Below, one piece after another: positions 26,318 through 34,297 of a stretch of 49,959 nucleotides of DNA; the stretch's first letter is position 1, and each line of letters begins with the position of its first letter. This DNA is from Deltaproteobacteria bacterium UBA2385 (lineage in GTDB: Bacteria; Myxococcota_A; UBA796; UBA2385). Both the position numbers and the translations under genes were made by a program. The stretch covers positions 819 through 50,777 of the forward strand of contig DDSR01000336.1 of NCBI GenBank assembly GCA_002343455.1, written 5' to 3'. The notes beneath the pieces are model-generated. The model worked only from the letters and a program-made list of their open reading frames with translations. It was not told the DNA's origin and made no database searches.

Positions 26318-27999
26318 TCCTCCTGCTGGTCGCCTGCGCCCGCGCGCCGCTGCCCGCTCCCGTGCCCGTAGCGCCTGCTCGCGCCGAGCTGATCACGATG
26401 GTCCTGGTGGACCGCTTCGACAACGGAGACCCCGGCAACGACCGGGCCTCGCCTGGGCCCGCGCCCGACCCGGGCGACCCGCAGGGCTGGCACGGCGGGG
26501 ATCTGCGCGGCGTGATCAACAACCTGGACCTGCTGGCGGCGACGGGGACGACCCTGCTGTGGATCTCACCGGTCTTCCGCACCCGCACCGAGCCGATCGG
26601 CGTCTGGGGCGCCTACCACGGCTACTGGCAGTGGGATCCATTCACGGTGGAGCCGCGCTTCGGCAGCGAGGAGGAGCTGGCCGAGCTGGCGCGGGAGGCG
26701 AACGAACGCGGGATGGGCCTGCTGCTGGACCTGGTCACCAACCACGTCGGCTACGAGGCGCCGCTGCTCCAGCAGCAGCCCGAGTGGTTCCACGACGAGC
26801 CCTCGATCCAGGACTGGTCGGACCGCGCGCAGCTGGAGCGCGGCCAGGTCCACGGCCTGCCCGATCTCGCCCAGGAGCGGCCCGAGGTCCGGGCCTGGCT
26901 GCACGAGGTGGCCCGCACCTGGCAGGAGCGGCTGCCGCTGTCCGGCTACCGCGTCGACGCCGTCCGCCATGTCCCCAACGACTTCTTCGCCGAGCTGGGC
27001 GAGGCTGTCCTCGACCGCGGCGCGGCCTGGTTCCTGGGCGAGGACTTCACCGGCGACCCGGTCGAGCTCTCGCAGAGCCAGCGCAGCGGCGGCTTCACCC
27101 ACGTCTTCGACTTCCCGCTGCACTACGCGATGACCGAGGTCTTCTGCGACGACGCCTCGCCCGCGCGGCTGGGCGCCGTGCTCTCCCTCGACCGCCTCTA
27201 CGAGCGACCCGACGGGCTGGTCACCTTCCTCGACAACCACGACCTGCCGCGCATCCTCTCCCGCTGCCACGGGGACGAGGCGCGGGTGCGGCGGGCGCTG
27301 GCCTTCATGTTCGCGGTGCGGGGCGTGCCCTCGCTGACCTACGGGACGGAGGCCGGCCTGCAGGGCGAGGAGGAGCCGCACAACCGCGCCTCGATGGTCT
27401 TCGGGCCCGCGCCCCTGCGCGAGGAGATCGCGGCGCTGGCGGCATGGAGGGGGCGGGCGCCGCTGGGCCCCGGGGGGGCGCAAGAGGTGGTGGAGCTGGG
27501 GCCCGACACGCTGGTGCTGCTGCGCCGCCAGGGGCGAGAGGCCCTGCTGACGGCGGTGAACCGGGGGGAGGCGGACGCCGCGGTGCGGCCCTGGGCGGGC
27601 GAGGTGCTGGAGGTCTCGACCACCGGCCTGAGGACCGTCTCTGCCTCGGAGGCGGAGTGGGCGGTCCCCGGTCGCTCGGTGCGGAGCTGGAGATTGCGTC
27701 TGGAGGAGGAGCCGGCTCCAGCAGCAGAGGTCGAGCTGCGCGTCGAGCTGCGGGGCGCGCCGGAGGGAGAGCTGCGGCTGGTCGGCTCGGACCCTCGGCT
27801 GGGCGCCTGGAAGCCGGAGGCCGGCCTGCCCCTGGTCTGCGAGGGGGCCACCTGCAGCGCCACCGTGCGGGCGCCCCGCGGCAGCGTCTGGGAGGGCAAG
27901 CCCGTGTCGCTCCAGCCCGACGGCTCGGTGCGCTGGGCCGATGGCGACAACCGGGCCGCCCTGCTCGGTGAAGATGGCGTCTGGAGCCTGGACTGGTAG
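26314..27999 (+). CDS. GH13 alpha-amylase lipoprotein with starch-binding-like tail
   Basis: 561-aa surface lipoprotein (lipobox LLLVAC, C8) of glycoside hydrolase family 13. All four core regions are visible: DLVTNH (139-144), GYRVDAVRHV with nucleophile D215, LGEDF with acid/base E243, and FLDNHD (305-310) with D310. The C-terminal domain (about 472-555, VELRVELRG...GSDPRLGAWKPE) has the opening of a CBM20-type starch-binding module but is short. It cuts alpha-1,4-glucans outside the cell; the barrel upstream could import the products. GTG start overlaps the previous stop by 4 nt. It is followed by a 62-bp gap. Confidence 0.93.
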   Translation: MILLLVACARAPLPAPVPVAPARAELITMVLVDRFDNGDPGNDRASPGPAPDPGDPQGWHGGDLRGVINNLDLLAATGTTLLWISPVFRTRTEPIGVWGAYHGYWQWDPFTVEPRFGSEEELAELAREANERGMGLLLDLVTNHVGYEAPLLQQQPEWFHDEPSIQDWSDRAQLERGQVHGLPDLAQERPEVRAWLHEVARTWQERLPLSGYRVDAVRHVPNDFFAELGEAVLDRGAAWFLGEDFTGDPVELSQSQRSGGFTHVFDFPLHYAMTEVFCDDASPARLGAVLSLDRLYERPDGLVTFLDNHDLPRILSRCHGDEARVRRALAFMFAVRGVPSLTYGTEAGLQGEEEPHNRASMVFGPAPLREEIAALAAWRGRAPLGPGGAQEVVELGPDTLVLLRRQGREALLTAVNRGEADAAVRPWAGEVLEVSTTGLRTVSASEAEWAVPGRSVRSWRLRLEEEPAPAAEVELRVELRGAPEGELRLVGSDPRLGAWKPEAGLPLVCEGATCSATVRAPRGSVWEGKPVSLQPDGSVRWADGDNRAALLGEDGVWSLDW

Positions 28000-28061
28000 G
28001 CCCCAAGGGTAGCCATCGCGCTCGAAACCGGGCATCCTTCGCGCACCCAATGGAGACTCCC

Positions 28062-29462
28062 ATGACCCTGCTGACCCTGCTGCTTCTGGCCTGCACCCCC
28101 GCATCGGTGGTTGGCGACGACACCGGCGGCGGCGGCGACGGCGGCACCAGCGGTGACGGCGGCACCGGCGGCGATGGCGGCTTCACCGTCCCCGACATGG
28201 AGATCAGCGAGCTGTCCTGGAGCCTGCACGACGAGGTCGAGGCGATGGTCTGGGTGAGCTGGGCCCAGGATCAGAGCGGGCAGGTCCGGGTCGAGTACAG
28301 CTTCGAGAACGACGAGTGGCACCAGACCCGCGAGAAGCTCGGGACCGCGGGGCGCAACCAGGTCCTGGTGGTCGGCGTCCCGTTCGGGACGACCGCGAGC
28401 TGGCGGGTCGTCTCCGAGGGCGGCGTGACGGTCGAGGGCGATCCCTTCACGACCGGCGACGTGCCCTCCGACCTGCCGCTGGCCAGCGTCGAGGTGCTGG
28501 AGGAGGACAAGCTCCTCCCGACGGGCAAGTACCTGCTCAGCAGCATCAACGCCGACCGCGGCGGCTGGACCGGCGGCGACTACTGGACCTTCATCGTCGA
28601 CCGCAAGGGACGCCCGGTCTGGGCCAGCCTCGCCCCGAACCGGCACTGGACCATCTTTGCCCAGGTGGCGCTGAGCGGGGACCACATCCTGTGGGACGAG
28701 GCGACCTACTGGTCGGACTGGGACAGCGGCGCCGGCTCGACGGTGCACCGGACCTACCTGGACCAGGAGATCGAGGAGATCGCGACGCCCGGCCTGCACC
28801 ACGCCTTCGTGCAGCTCCCCGACGACACCCTGGCCTGGGGCAGCCAGTACCACGGCGGGGGCGAGGCCCTGGTCGAGCGAGCCCCGGGCAGCGACGTGGT
28901 GACGACGGTCTGGACGGCCAGCGGGGAGTGGCCCGGCTCGGGCCGGGACCCGGAGTCCAACGGGCTCTTCTACGACGCCGAGCGCAACAGCTACCTCTAC
29001 AGCTACTACACCAACAGCTCGGTGGTCGAGGTCGACCGCGCCACGGGCAAGAGCCTGTGGTGGGCCGGCGAGGTCGGGGGCGGCTACGCCTTCTCGCCCA
29101 GCACCACGCAGTTCACCTGGCAGCACGGCATCAGCTACACCGAGGCGGGCACCCTGCTGGTCTCGACCCACAAGCAAGACGGCAGCATGACGATCGCCCG
29201 CGAGTACGAGGTCGACCACGAGAACGAGACCTTGAACCACATCTGGAGCTACGACTCGGGGGTCTACGCCGACACCAACGGCGACACCTGGCGCCTGGAG
29301 AACGGCAACACGCTGCACCTGGTGGGCAGCTCCGGCCACCTCTTCGAGGTCGCCGCCGACAGCAGCATCGTCTGGCACCTGGACTTCAACGCCAACAAGC
29401 TCCTGGGGCGGGGTCAGCTGATCGAGGACCTGTACGACCTGGTCAGCCCCGAGGCGCGGTGA
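28062..29462 (+). CDS. Arylsulfotransferase-like lipoprotein
   Basis: 466 aa: lipobox LLLLAC (C11), then a Gly/Asp/Thr-rich linker made of GDGG repeats (about 22-40), a fibronectin-like part (about 45-125) and a beta-propeller of the ASST (arylsulfotransferase) type with FIVDRKGRPVW, GLHHAFVQLPDDTLAW and TWQHGISYTEAGTLLVS. In ASST the active His sits in such a propeller. Many relatives in this group have lost activity. I start at 28062, which has GGAG 6 nt upstream, rather than the ATG at 28050. The next gene overlaps the stop by GTGA. Substrate unknown. Confidence 0.75.
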   Translation: MTLLTLLLLACTPASVVGDDTGGGGDGGTSGDGGTGGDGGFTVPDMEISELSWSLHDEVEAMVWVSWAQDQSGQVRVEYSFENDEWHQTREKLGTAGRNQVLVVGVPFGTTASWRVVSEGGVTVEGDPFTTGDVPSDLPLASVEVLEEDKLLPTGKYLLSSINADRGGWTGGDYWTFIVDRKGRPVWASLAPNRHWTIFAQVALSGDHILWDEATYWSDWDSGAGSTVHRTYLDQEIEEIATPGLHHAFVQLPDDTLAWGSQYHGGGEALVERAPGSDVVTTVWTASGEWPGSGRDPESNGLFYDAERNSYLYSYYTNSSVVEVDRATGKSLWWAGEVGGGYAFSPSTTQFTWQHGISYTEAGTLLVSTHKQDGSMTIAREYEVDHENETLNHIWSYDSGVYADTNGDTWRLENGNTLHLVGSSGHLFEVAADSSIVWHLDFNANKLLGRGQLIEDLYDLVSPEAR

Positions 29463-29959
29463 GCGGCTGGTCGATGCTGGCCCTCTGGCTGGCCTGCGCC
29501 TCTCCCGAGCCCTCGGAGGGCGATCTCGTCTGGGGCGAGGACTGGGTCCTCGACCTGGGGGCCTCGGACCCGCTGGCCTCGCACCGCCCCGAGGGCGCCA
29601 GCTGCGAGGAGCAGGCCATCAGCAACGAGTACGACGGGGTCGAGATCTCCACCGCGGACTGCAGCTACGCGCAGCTCGTGCAGGAGCTGCGGGTCGACGT
29701 CGCCGCAGGCCAGCGGGCGCGCATCGTGGCCTGGCACCAGGAGCTGGTGGCGGAGGAGGAGGCACAGGCCCACCTCGCCGTGCTGATCGGCTCGACGGTG
29801 ATCTGGGAGCAGATGCCCGGAATCCCCTCGCTCGCGCAGAGCTGGGACGAGGAGCTGGAGCTGCCCGTCGACGCCGCAGCCGGCGAGCGGGTGACCTTGC
29901 ACCTGCACAACCACGGGTCGAACACCTGGACGCTACAATCCCTCTCTCTCGTCCCATGA
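29459..29959 (+). CDS. Small lipoprotein, unknown function
   Basis: 166 aa. A short signal ends in LALWLAC (C13), then comes a beta-rich domain with paired Cys (ASCEEQ and TADCSYAQ) that resembles a jelly-roll, but no family is recognised. GTG start overlaps the previous stop (GTGA), and the end overlaps an ATG of the next frame. It is translated between the sulfotransferase-like and monooxygenase genes, so a shared function is likely. An internal ATG at 29474 is a weaker alternative start. Confidence 0.7.
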   Translation: MSGWSMLALWLACASPEPSEGDLVWGEDWVLDLGASDPLASHRPEGASCEEQAISNEYDGVEISTADCSYAQLVQELRVDVAAGQRARIVAWHQELVAEEEAQAHLAVLIGSTVIWEQMPGIPSLAQSWDEELELPVDAAAGERVTLHLHNHGSNTWTLQSLSLVP

Positions 29960-29979
29960 GACCTCGCCCGGAGCTCCGA

Positions 29980-31302
29980 ATGCCTCTCTCCCTGCTCGCC
30001 CTCCTCTTCGCCTGCGACGGCTCCAAGGGCGAGGACAGCGGCAGCGCCGCCCTGACCGAAGCCCCCACCTGGAGCGAGGACGTCGGCCCCATCTACGCCC
30101 GCACCTGCGCGAGCTGCCACGCCCCCGGCGGCGCGGGGCCCTTCGACCTGACCGGCTACGAGGAGGCCAAGGCTTGGGCCGTGGCTTCGTCGCTGTCGGT
30201 GCAGGCGCGGACGATGCCGCCCTTCCTGGTGCGCGGCGACGGCACCTGCGGAGACTACGTCGACAACCAGTGGCTGAGCGAGGAGGAGATCGCGACGATC
30301 GCCGCCTGGGCCGAGGCCGGCGCCCCCGAGGGCAGCCCGGGGGCCACCTTCGAGGCGGCCCCGCTGGCGGTGCTCCCCGCCGACGCCGTCCCCTACCTGA
30401 CGCCGGACTTCACCCCCGAGGTGGTCGGCGGCGAGTACGCCGAGAACGACGAGTATCGCTGCTTCGACGTGGGCACGGTCGACCAGGACACCTTCCTGGT
30501 GGGCTACTCGGTCGAGCCCGGCAACGCTGCGATGGTGCACCATGTGCTGATGATGCCGGTCGACCCCGACAGCGCCGCCAGCGGGGGGCGGACGGCGCAG
30601 GAGCAGATGGAGCTGCTGGACGCCCAGGACGAGCGCGAGGGCTGGCCCTGCTTCGTCGGCGCCGGGACGGGGGTGCCGACGATGAGCACGCCGGTCGCCT
30701 GGGCCCCCGGGCAAGGCGCGGTGCTGTTCCCCGACGGCTCGGGGGTCAAGATCGGGGCGGGCGACCGGCTGATCGCCCAGGTCCACTACAACCTGGTGGA
30801 CACCAGCCTGCGGGGCGAGGCCGACCAGACGCAGATCAACCTGCTGCTCTCGGAAGAGGTCGAGCAGGAGGCCTTCATCGCCCTGCCCGACGGCTTCCTG
30901 GAGACCCTGGGGGCCTTCAACGAGGCGGCCATCCCCCCCGGCGAGTCCGCCTGGACCTACACCTGGGACGCGCCCAGCTACGAGCTGCTCTACTACTACG
31001 GCGGGTCGACCGAGGGCCTGACCGGGGCCAGCATCTGGGGCGTCCTGCCCCATATGCACCAGTACGGCACCAAGATGAACGTCAGCCTGAACGGCGAGTG
31101 CATCGCCGACGTGCCGCAGTGGGACTTCGGCTGGCAGCGGGTCTACTTCTACGAAGAGGGCCTGCCGCTGGACGGTTCCGAGACCCTGGAGGTGAGCTGC
31201 ACCTACAACACCGAGGGCGAGAGCGAGGAGATCACCCCCGGCTGGGGCACCTACAACGAGATGTGCCTGTCATCGCTGTATGTCGTGTTGCACCGCGACT
31301 AG
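29980..31302 (+). CDS. Lipoprotein fusing cytochrome c motif to copper type II monooxygenase
   Basis: 440-aa lipoprotein (LLFAC, C12) with a heme-binding CASCH (43-47) in a short cytochrome c domain, then a peptidylglycine-hydroxylase/dopamine-beta-monooxygenase-like domain. The copper ligands appear in the family order: H187-H188 (MVHHVLMMP) and H269 (QVHY) for CuH, H358 and H360 (LPHMHQYG) and M428 (NEMC) for CuM. Such enzymes use ascorbate to hydroxylate C-H bonds; here the fused heme could supply electrons. I start at 29980 (GGAG upstream); an ATG at 29956 overlaps the previous stop. It is the last gene of the three-gene lipoprotein unit and is followed by strong hairpins. Confidence 0.9.
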   Translation: MPLSLLALLFACDGSKGEDSGSAALTEAPTWSEDVGPIYARTCASCHAPGGAGPFDLTGYEEAKAWAVASSLSVQARTMPPFLVRGDGTCGDYVDNQWLSEEEIATIAAWAEAGAPEGSPGATFEAAPLAVLPADAVPYLTPDFTPEVVGGEYAENDEYRCFDVGTVDQDTFLVGYSVEPGNAAMVHHVLMMPVDPDSAASGGRTAQEQMELLDAQDEREGWPCFVGAGTGVPTMSTPVAWAPGQGAVLFPDGSGVKIGAGDRLIAQVHYNLVDTSLRGEADQTQINLLLSEEVEQEAFIALPDGFLETLGAFNEAAIPPGESAWTYTWDAPSYELLYYYGGSTEGLTGASIWGVLPHMHQYGTKMNVSLNGECIADVPQWDFGWQRVYFYEEGLPLDGSETLEVSCTYNTEGESEEITPGWGTYNEMCLSSLYVVLHRD

Positions 31303-31358
31303 AACGCGCGACCGGCAGTTTCTACCGAGCATGATGGAGGCGTGGGGTCGCGCGTACT

Positions 31359-31377
31359 GCGGGCGCAAAGCGCCCGC
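31359..31377. terminator. Hairpin GCGGGCGC/GCGCCCGC
   Basis: Perfect 8-bp stem with a 3-nt loop (AAA). It is the first of three close hairpins in the 217-bp gap between the convergent monooxygenase and exchanger genes. Confidence 0.5.
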
Positions 31378-31386
31378 CGCGGGGGT

Positions 31387-31404
31387 GCTCGCCCCTAGGC
31401 GAGC
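31387..31404. terminator. Hairpin GCTCGCC/GGCGAGC
   Basis: Perfect 7-bp stem with the 4-nt loop CCTA, second of the three hairpins. Confidence 0.5.
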
Positions 31405-31406
31405 CA

Positions 31407-31424
31407 GGGGGGCGCGAGCCCCCC
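31407..31424. terminator. Strong hairpin with GCGA tetraloop
   Basis: GGGGGGC-GCGA-GCCCCCC: a 7-bp all-G/C stem capped by a GNRA-type loop, extended by one A-T pair. No T-run follows on either strand, so termination would rest on stem strength or Rho. Confidence 0.5.
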
Positions 31425-31519
31425 TCCAAATGAGGCGCTGGTACCGGAGGCACCAGGTCCCGGCACCTCAGGCGAATGCGGGCACAACCTCACTCGGTAG
31501 GGACCTGGGGTCGCAGGTA

Positions 31520-32464
31520 CTAGCCCGTGCGGATGAACAGGCTGTAGATGTAGGCGAAGTAGAGGAACATCAACAGCCCGCCCGAGACGCGGCCGATACG
31601 CTTGAAGAGGGCCAGGAAGGGCAGGATCAACAGGCCGAAGCCGACCGAGATGATGATGTCGGTCTGCATCGCGGCGGCGTCGACCACGATCGGCTTGATC
31701 AGGCCGGTGATGCCCAGGATGGCGAGGACGTTGAAGATGTTGGAGCCGATGATGTTGCCGAGGATCATCGCGGAGTGGCCTCGCCAGGCGGCGACCGCGC
31801 TGGCGGCGAGCTCGGGCAGGCTGGTGCCGAGGGCGACCAGGGTCAAGCCGACGACCCGGTCGGGCACGCCCAGCGCCGCGGCGATCCCGACCGCGCCCTG
31901 GATCAAGACCACCGCGCCACCCGCGAGGGCGGCGATGCCCACCACGACGCTGAGCACGGCCTTCCAGAGGGGAGCCTCGGGGGGGAGGTCCTGGTCGGCC
32001 TCTTCATCCGAGGGAGCGCCGTCCTGACGGGCCTCGCGGATGAGGGCGATCATGTAGCCGACCAGCAGCAGCACCAGCAGGCCCGACTCGAAGCGCCCTT
32101 GGACCCCGTTCCAGTACAAGGCCATCGGCAGGGCCATGACGAAGACCATCAGCGGGAGCTCGCGGCGGAAGAGGTCGTTGGTGCTGACGACCGGGCGCAA
32201 CAGCGCGACGAAGCCGAGGATCAGGCCGATGTTGCCGGTGTTCGAGCCGAGCACGTTTCCAAGAGCGACCTCGGGGACGCCCCGGACGGCCGCCGCGAGG
32301 CTGGCGGCGAGCTCGGGGGCCGAGGTGCCGCAGGCGACCACCGTCAGGCCGATCAGCATGGGGCTCATGCCGAAGGCACGCGCCATCTGGGTGGCTCCGC
32401 GGACGAGGAGCTCTCCACCTGCCACCAGGACGACGAATCCGATGAGGACCAGGAGGATGTCCAT
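31520..32464 (-). CDS. Na+/Ca2+ exchanger family (CaCA, YrbG-like)
   Basis: 314-aa inner-membrane antiporter of about ten membrane segments with the two characteristic alpha-repeats. The first has CGTSAPELAAS (45-55) and GNVLGSN (69-75), the second GTSLPELAAS and GNIIGSN (about 205-235). The Asn-rich GSN motifs line the ion path. A hydrophilic loop near 135-155 (EADQDLPPE) separates the halves. It exports calcium in exchange for sodium or protons. Its gene faces a hairpin row at its 3' end and lies divergent from the phosphatase gene 134 bp away, a gap in which I see no clear promoter. Confidence 0.93.
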   Translation of the reverse strand: MDILLVLIGFVVLVAGGELLVRGATQMARAFGMSPMLIGLTVVACGTSAPELAASLAAAVRGVPEVALGNVLGSNTGNIGLILGFVALLRPVVSTNDLFRRELPLMVFVMALPMALYWNGVQGRFESGLLVLLLVGYMIALIREARQDGAPSDEEADQDLPPEAPLWKAVLSVVVGIAALAGGAVVLIQGAVGIAAALGVPDRVVGLTLVALGTSLPELAASAVAAWRGHSAMILGNIIGSNIFNVLAILGITGLIKPIVVDAAAMQTDIIISVGFGLLILPFLALFKRIGRVSGGLLMFLYFAYIYSLFIRTG

Positions 32465-32598
32465 ACACCTCGAAGGGGTCAGAGGGAACCGCCGAGCTAA
32501 CGCGCTGCGACCGGTCGTCCCGCCGCACGGGACGCCAATCCTCGACCTGACCGGATAACATGGCCCGACCAGCCCCCAGCGGGCGCAAGGAGCGTCGC

Positions 32599-33057
32599 AT
32601 GCGGGTGGTGTTCGTTCGACACGGCCAGCGAAGCCAGAGCGAGCTGGATCCCCCGTTGACCAGCGCGGGGCACCGCATGGTGCGCGAGACCGGCGAATGG
32701 CTTGCCTCGCACCAGATCCACCCTGACCTCTGCCTGCTGACCCCGACCCGACGCACGCGCCAGACCGCTGAGGGGCTGCTGGAGCGCCTCCCCCACGTGA
32801 GGCGCCGCCCCGTCGACGCCCTGCCCGAGGGCGACCACGCCTGGGAGCGGCTGGTCGCCTCGTGGGGCCCTCGGATCGGCGATCACGGCGTCCTGCTGCT
32901 GGTGGGCCACCACCCCAGCCTGCACTACCTCCTCGCCCGTTTCGGCCCCTCGCCCGTGCCCGTGCCGCTCTCCAATGTTGCGGCAGCCCTGGTGCTCGAC
33001 CCGCTCTTCACCGGCCAGTGGGCAATTTCCGCGGCTTGGCCCGGCGAATCGGGATAA
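32599..33057 (+). CDS. SixA-like histidine phosphatase
   Basis: 152-aa histidine-phosphatase superfamily protein. The RHG motif (VFVRHGQ, H8 as the phospho-accepting residue) and the later LLVGHHPSL (second His) fit the SixA branch, which removes phosphate from a His on phosphorelay or PTS-type proteins. The start is ATG 32599 with AAGGAG 6 nt upstream; an in-frame ATG at 32560 lacks a ribosome site. The next gene begins 47 bp later. Target protein not visible. Confidence 0.85.
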   Translation: MRVVFVRHGQRSQSELDPPLTSAGHRMVRETGEWLASHQIHPDLCLLTPTRRTRQTAEGLLERLPHVRRRPVDALPEGDHAWERLVASWGPRIGDHGVLLLVGHHPSLHYLLARFGPSPVPVPLSNVAAALVLDPLFTGQWAISAAWPGESG

Positions 33058-33104
33058 AACCCCGGGTCCTGAAACAAAGCTCCTCAGTCCGCCCCGAGGC
33101 GATC

Positions 33105-33641
33105 ATGACGGATAGCGAAGCCATCGCTGATCTCTACGTGTTCCGCAGCGTTCCGCGGCCAGCCATCGACGAGCTGGTCGAGCTCGCCCCCCCGCAGCTC
33201 TACCCGGCCGGCGCGCTGATCTTCGCCCAGGGTCAGGCCGCCAGCCACGCGCTGATGGTGGTCGACGGTCGCCTGGAGGCGAGCGTCGTGGCTGGAGGCC
33301 GAAACCGCAAGCTGGGCGAGATCGGCCCGGGCGAGGTGCTGGGAGAGATGGGGATCTTCACCCCCGGCGCGCGGCGCAACGCGAACGTGACGACCATCCT
33401 GCCCAGTCGCTGCATCGTCATCACCGCCGAGCTGCTGGTGGACGCCGCCGAGAACCCGGCCGTCCTGGCCCTGGAGACCTACCTGCTCGGCACCCTGGCC
33501 CGGCGGATCCGCTCCTCGAACGTCGCCCTGATGCAGGCCTGGAAGGAGGCCTCGCCCAAGGCGGGGGTGATCGAGACCCACGCCCCCACGACGGCCACCT
33601 TCCTGTCCAGCCTGCGGAAGCTCTTCGGAGGACACACCTGA
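33105..33641 (+). CDS. Cyclic nucleotide-binding domain protein 1
   Basis: 178 aa: one cNMP-binding domain (about 10-125) with AGALIFAQGQAASHALMVVDG and the phosphate-binding cassette PGEVLGEMGIF..GARRNANV, in which E and R fit ligand binding. The C-terminal part is helical with no DNA-binding or kinase domain. Single-domain proteins of this kind act as cAMP/cGMP or c-di-GMP sensors or scaffolds. Start: ATG at 33105, with only a weak ribosome site. Its stop overlaps the next start (TGATG), so the two CNBD proteins are coupled and may form a heterodimer. Confidence 0.85.
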   Translation: MTDSEAIADLYVFRSVPRPAIDELVELAPPQLYPAGALIFAQGQAASHALMVVDGRLEASVVAGGRNRKLGEIGPGEVLGEMGIFTPGARRNANVTTILPSRCIVITAELLVDAAENPAVLALETYLLGTLARRIRSSNVALMQAWKEASPKAGVIETHAPTTATFLSSLRKLFGGHT

Positions 33642-34291
33642 TGCACCCGCACGAAGCCCGCGTTCAGGCCCTGCTCCTGCTCAAACAATTCCCCCACCCC
33701 GGAGCCAGCGTCGACGGCGTGACCGGCCTGCTGGGCCAGGGCTACCGGATGGAGTTCAAGAACGGCGAGCACATCTGTGTCGAAGGCGAGCCCGCCGCCT
33801 GCATGTACCTGCTGACCTACGGCAAGGTCACGGTGGTCAAGCGCGACTTCTCCGGACGCGATCGGCAGGTCGCCACCATGCACGCACCCTCCATCTTCGG
33901 GCATATGTCCATGGTGGACGGCTCGCCTCGGTCGGCGACCTGCTCGGCCGACGGCATCGTCACCGTGGTGGTCATCGACCGCGAGACCTACCAGCGCCTG
34001 GTGACCGAGCCCACCCCGATCGGGCGGACCCTGCGGCGCCTCCTCCTCTCCAGCCTCGCGGACCAGCTGGCGCGCGGCAACCGTCGGCTCCGGGAGCTGG
34101 TCGGAGGGGACCCCAACGAGGTCCCGGCCCAGCCAGAAGCCCACCCGATCAAGGTGATCACCCAGGAGGACATCTCCGACGTCTCCAGCGAGCTGGAGGG
34201 CTGGAAGCTGCGCCAGATCAGCACCGAGGACGAGACGGACGAGCTCTCGCAGAACGACGCCGACGGGCCGGTCGTCGACGAGAAGCCCTGA
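33641..34291 (+). CDS. Cyclic nucleotide-binding domain protein 2
   Basis: 216 aa with a cNMP-binding domain (about 35-145): NGEHICVEGEPAACMYLLTYG and the cassette SIFGHMSMVDGSPRSATCSA, where the usual Glu of 'GE' is His. That change may alter or abolish nucleotide binding. The C-terminal tail (150-216) is acidic and disordered-looking. It starts at the ATG overlapping the previous stop. Paired with protein 1, it ends 6 bp before a convergent gene. Confidence 0.85.
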   Translation: MHPHEARVQALLLLKQFPHPGASVDGVTGLLGQGYRMEFKNGEHICVEGEPAACMYLLTYGKVTVVKRDFSGRDRQVATMHAPSIFGHMSMVDGSPRSATCSADGIVTVVVIDRETYQRLVTEPTPIGRTLRRLLLSSLADQLARGNRRLRELVGGDPNEVPAQPEAHPIKVITQEDISDVSSELEGWKLRQISTEDETDELSQNDADGPVVDEKP

Positions 34292-34297
34292 TCCGCC

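Noticed and set aside
31302..31520. tRNA or other structural RNA
   Set aside because: Stems do not form a cloverleaf and no anticodon arm or CCA end is visible; the row fits hairpins of a terminator type better.
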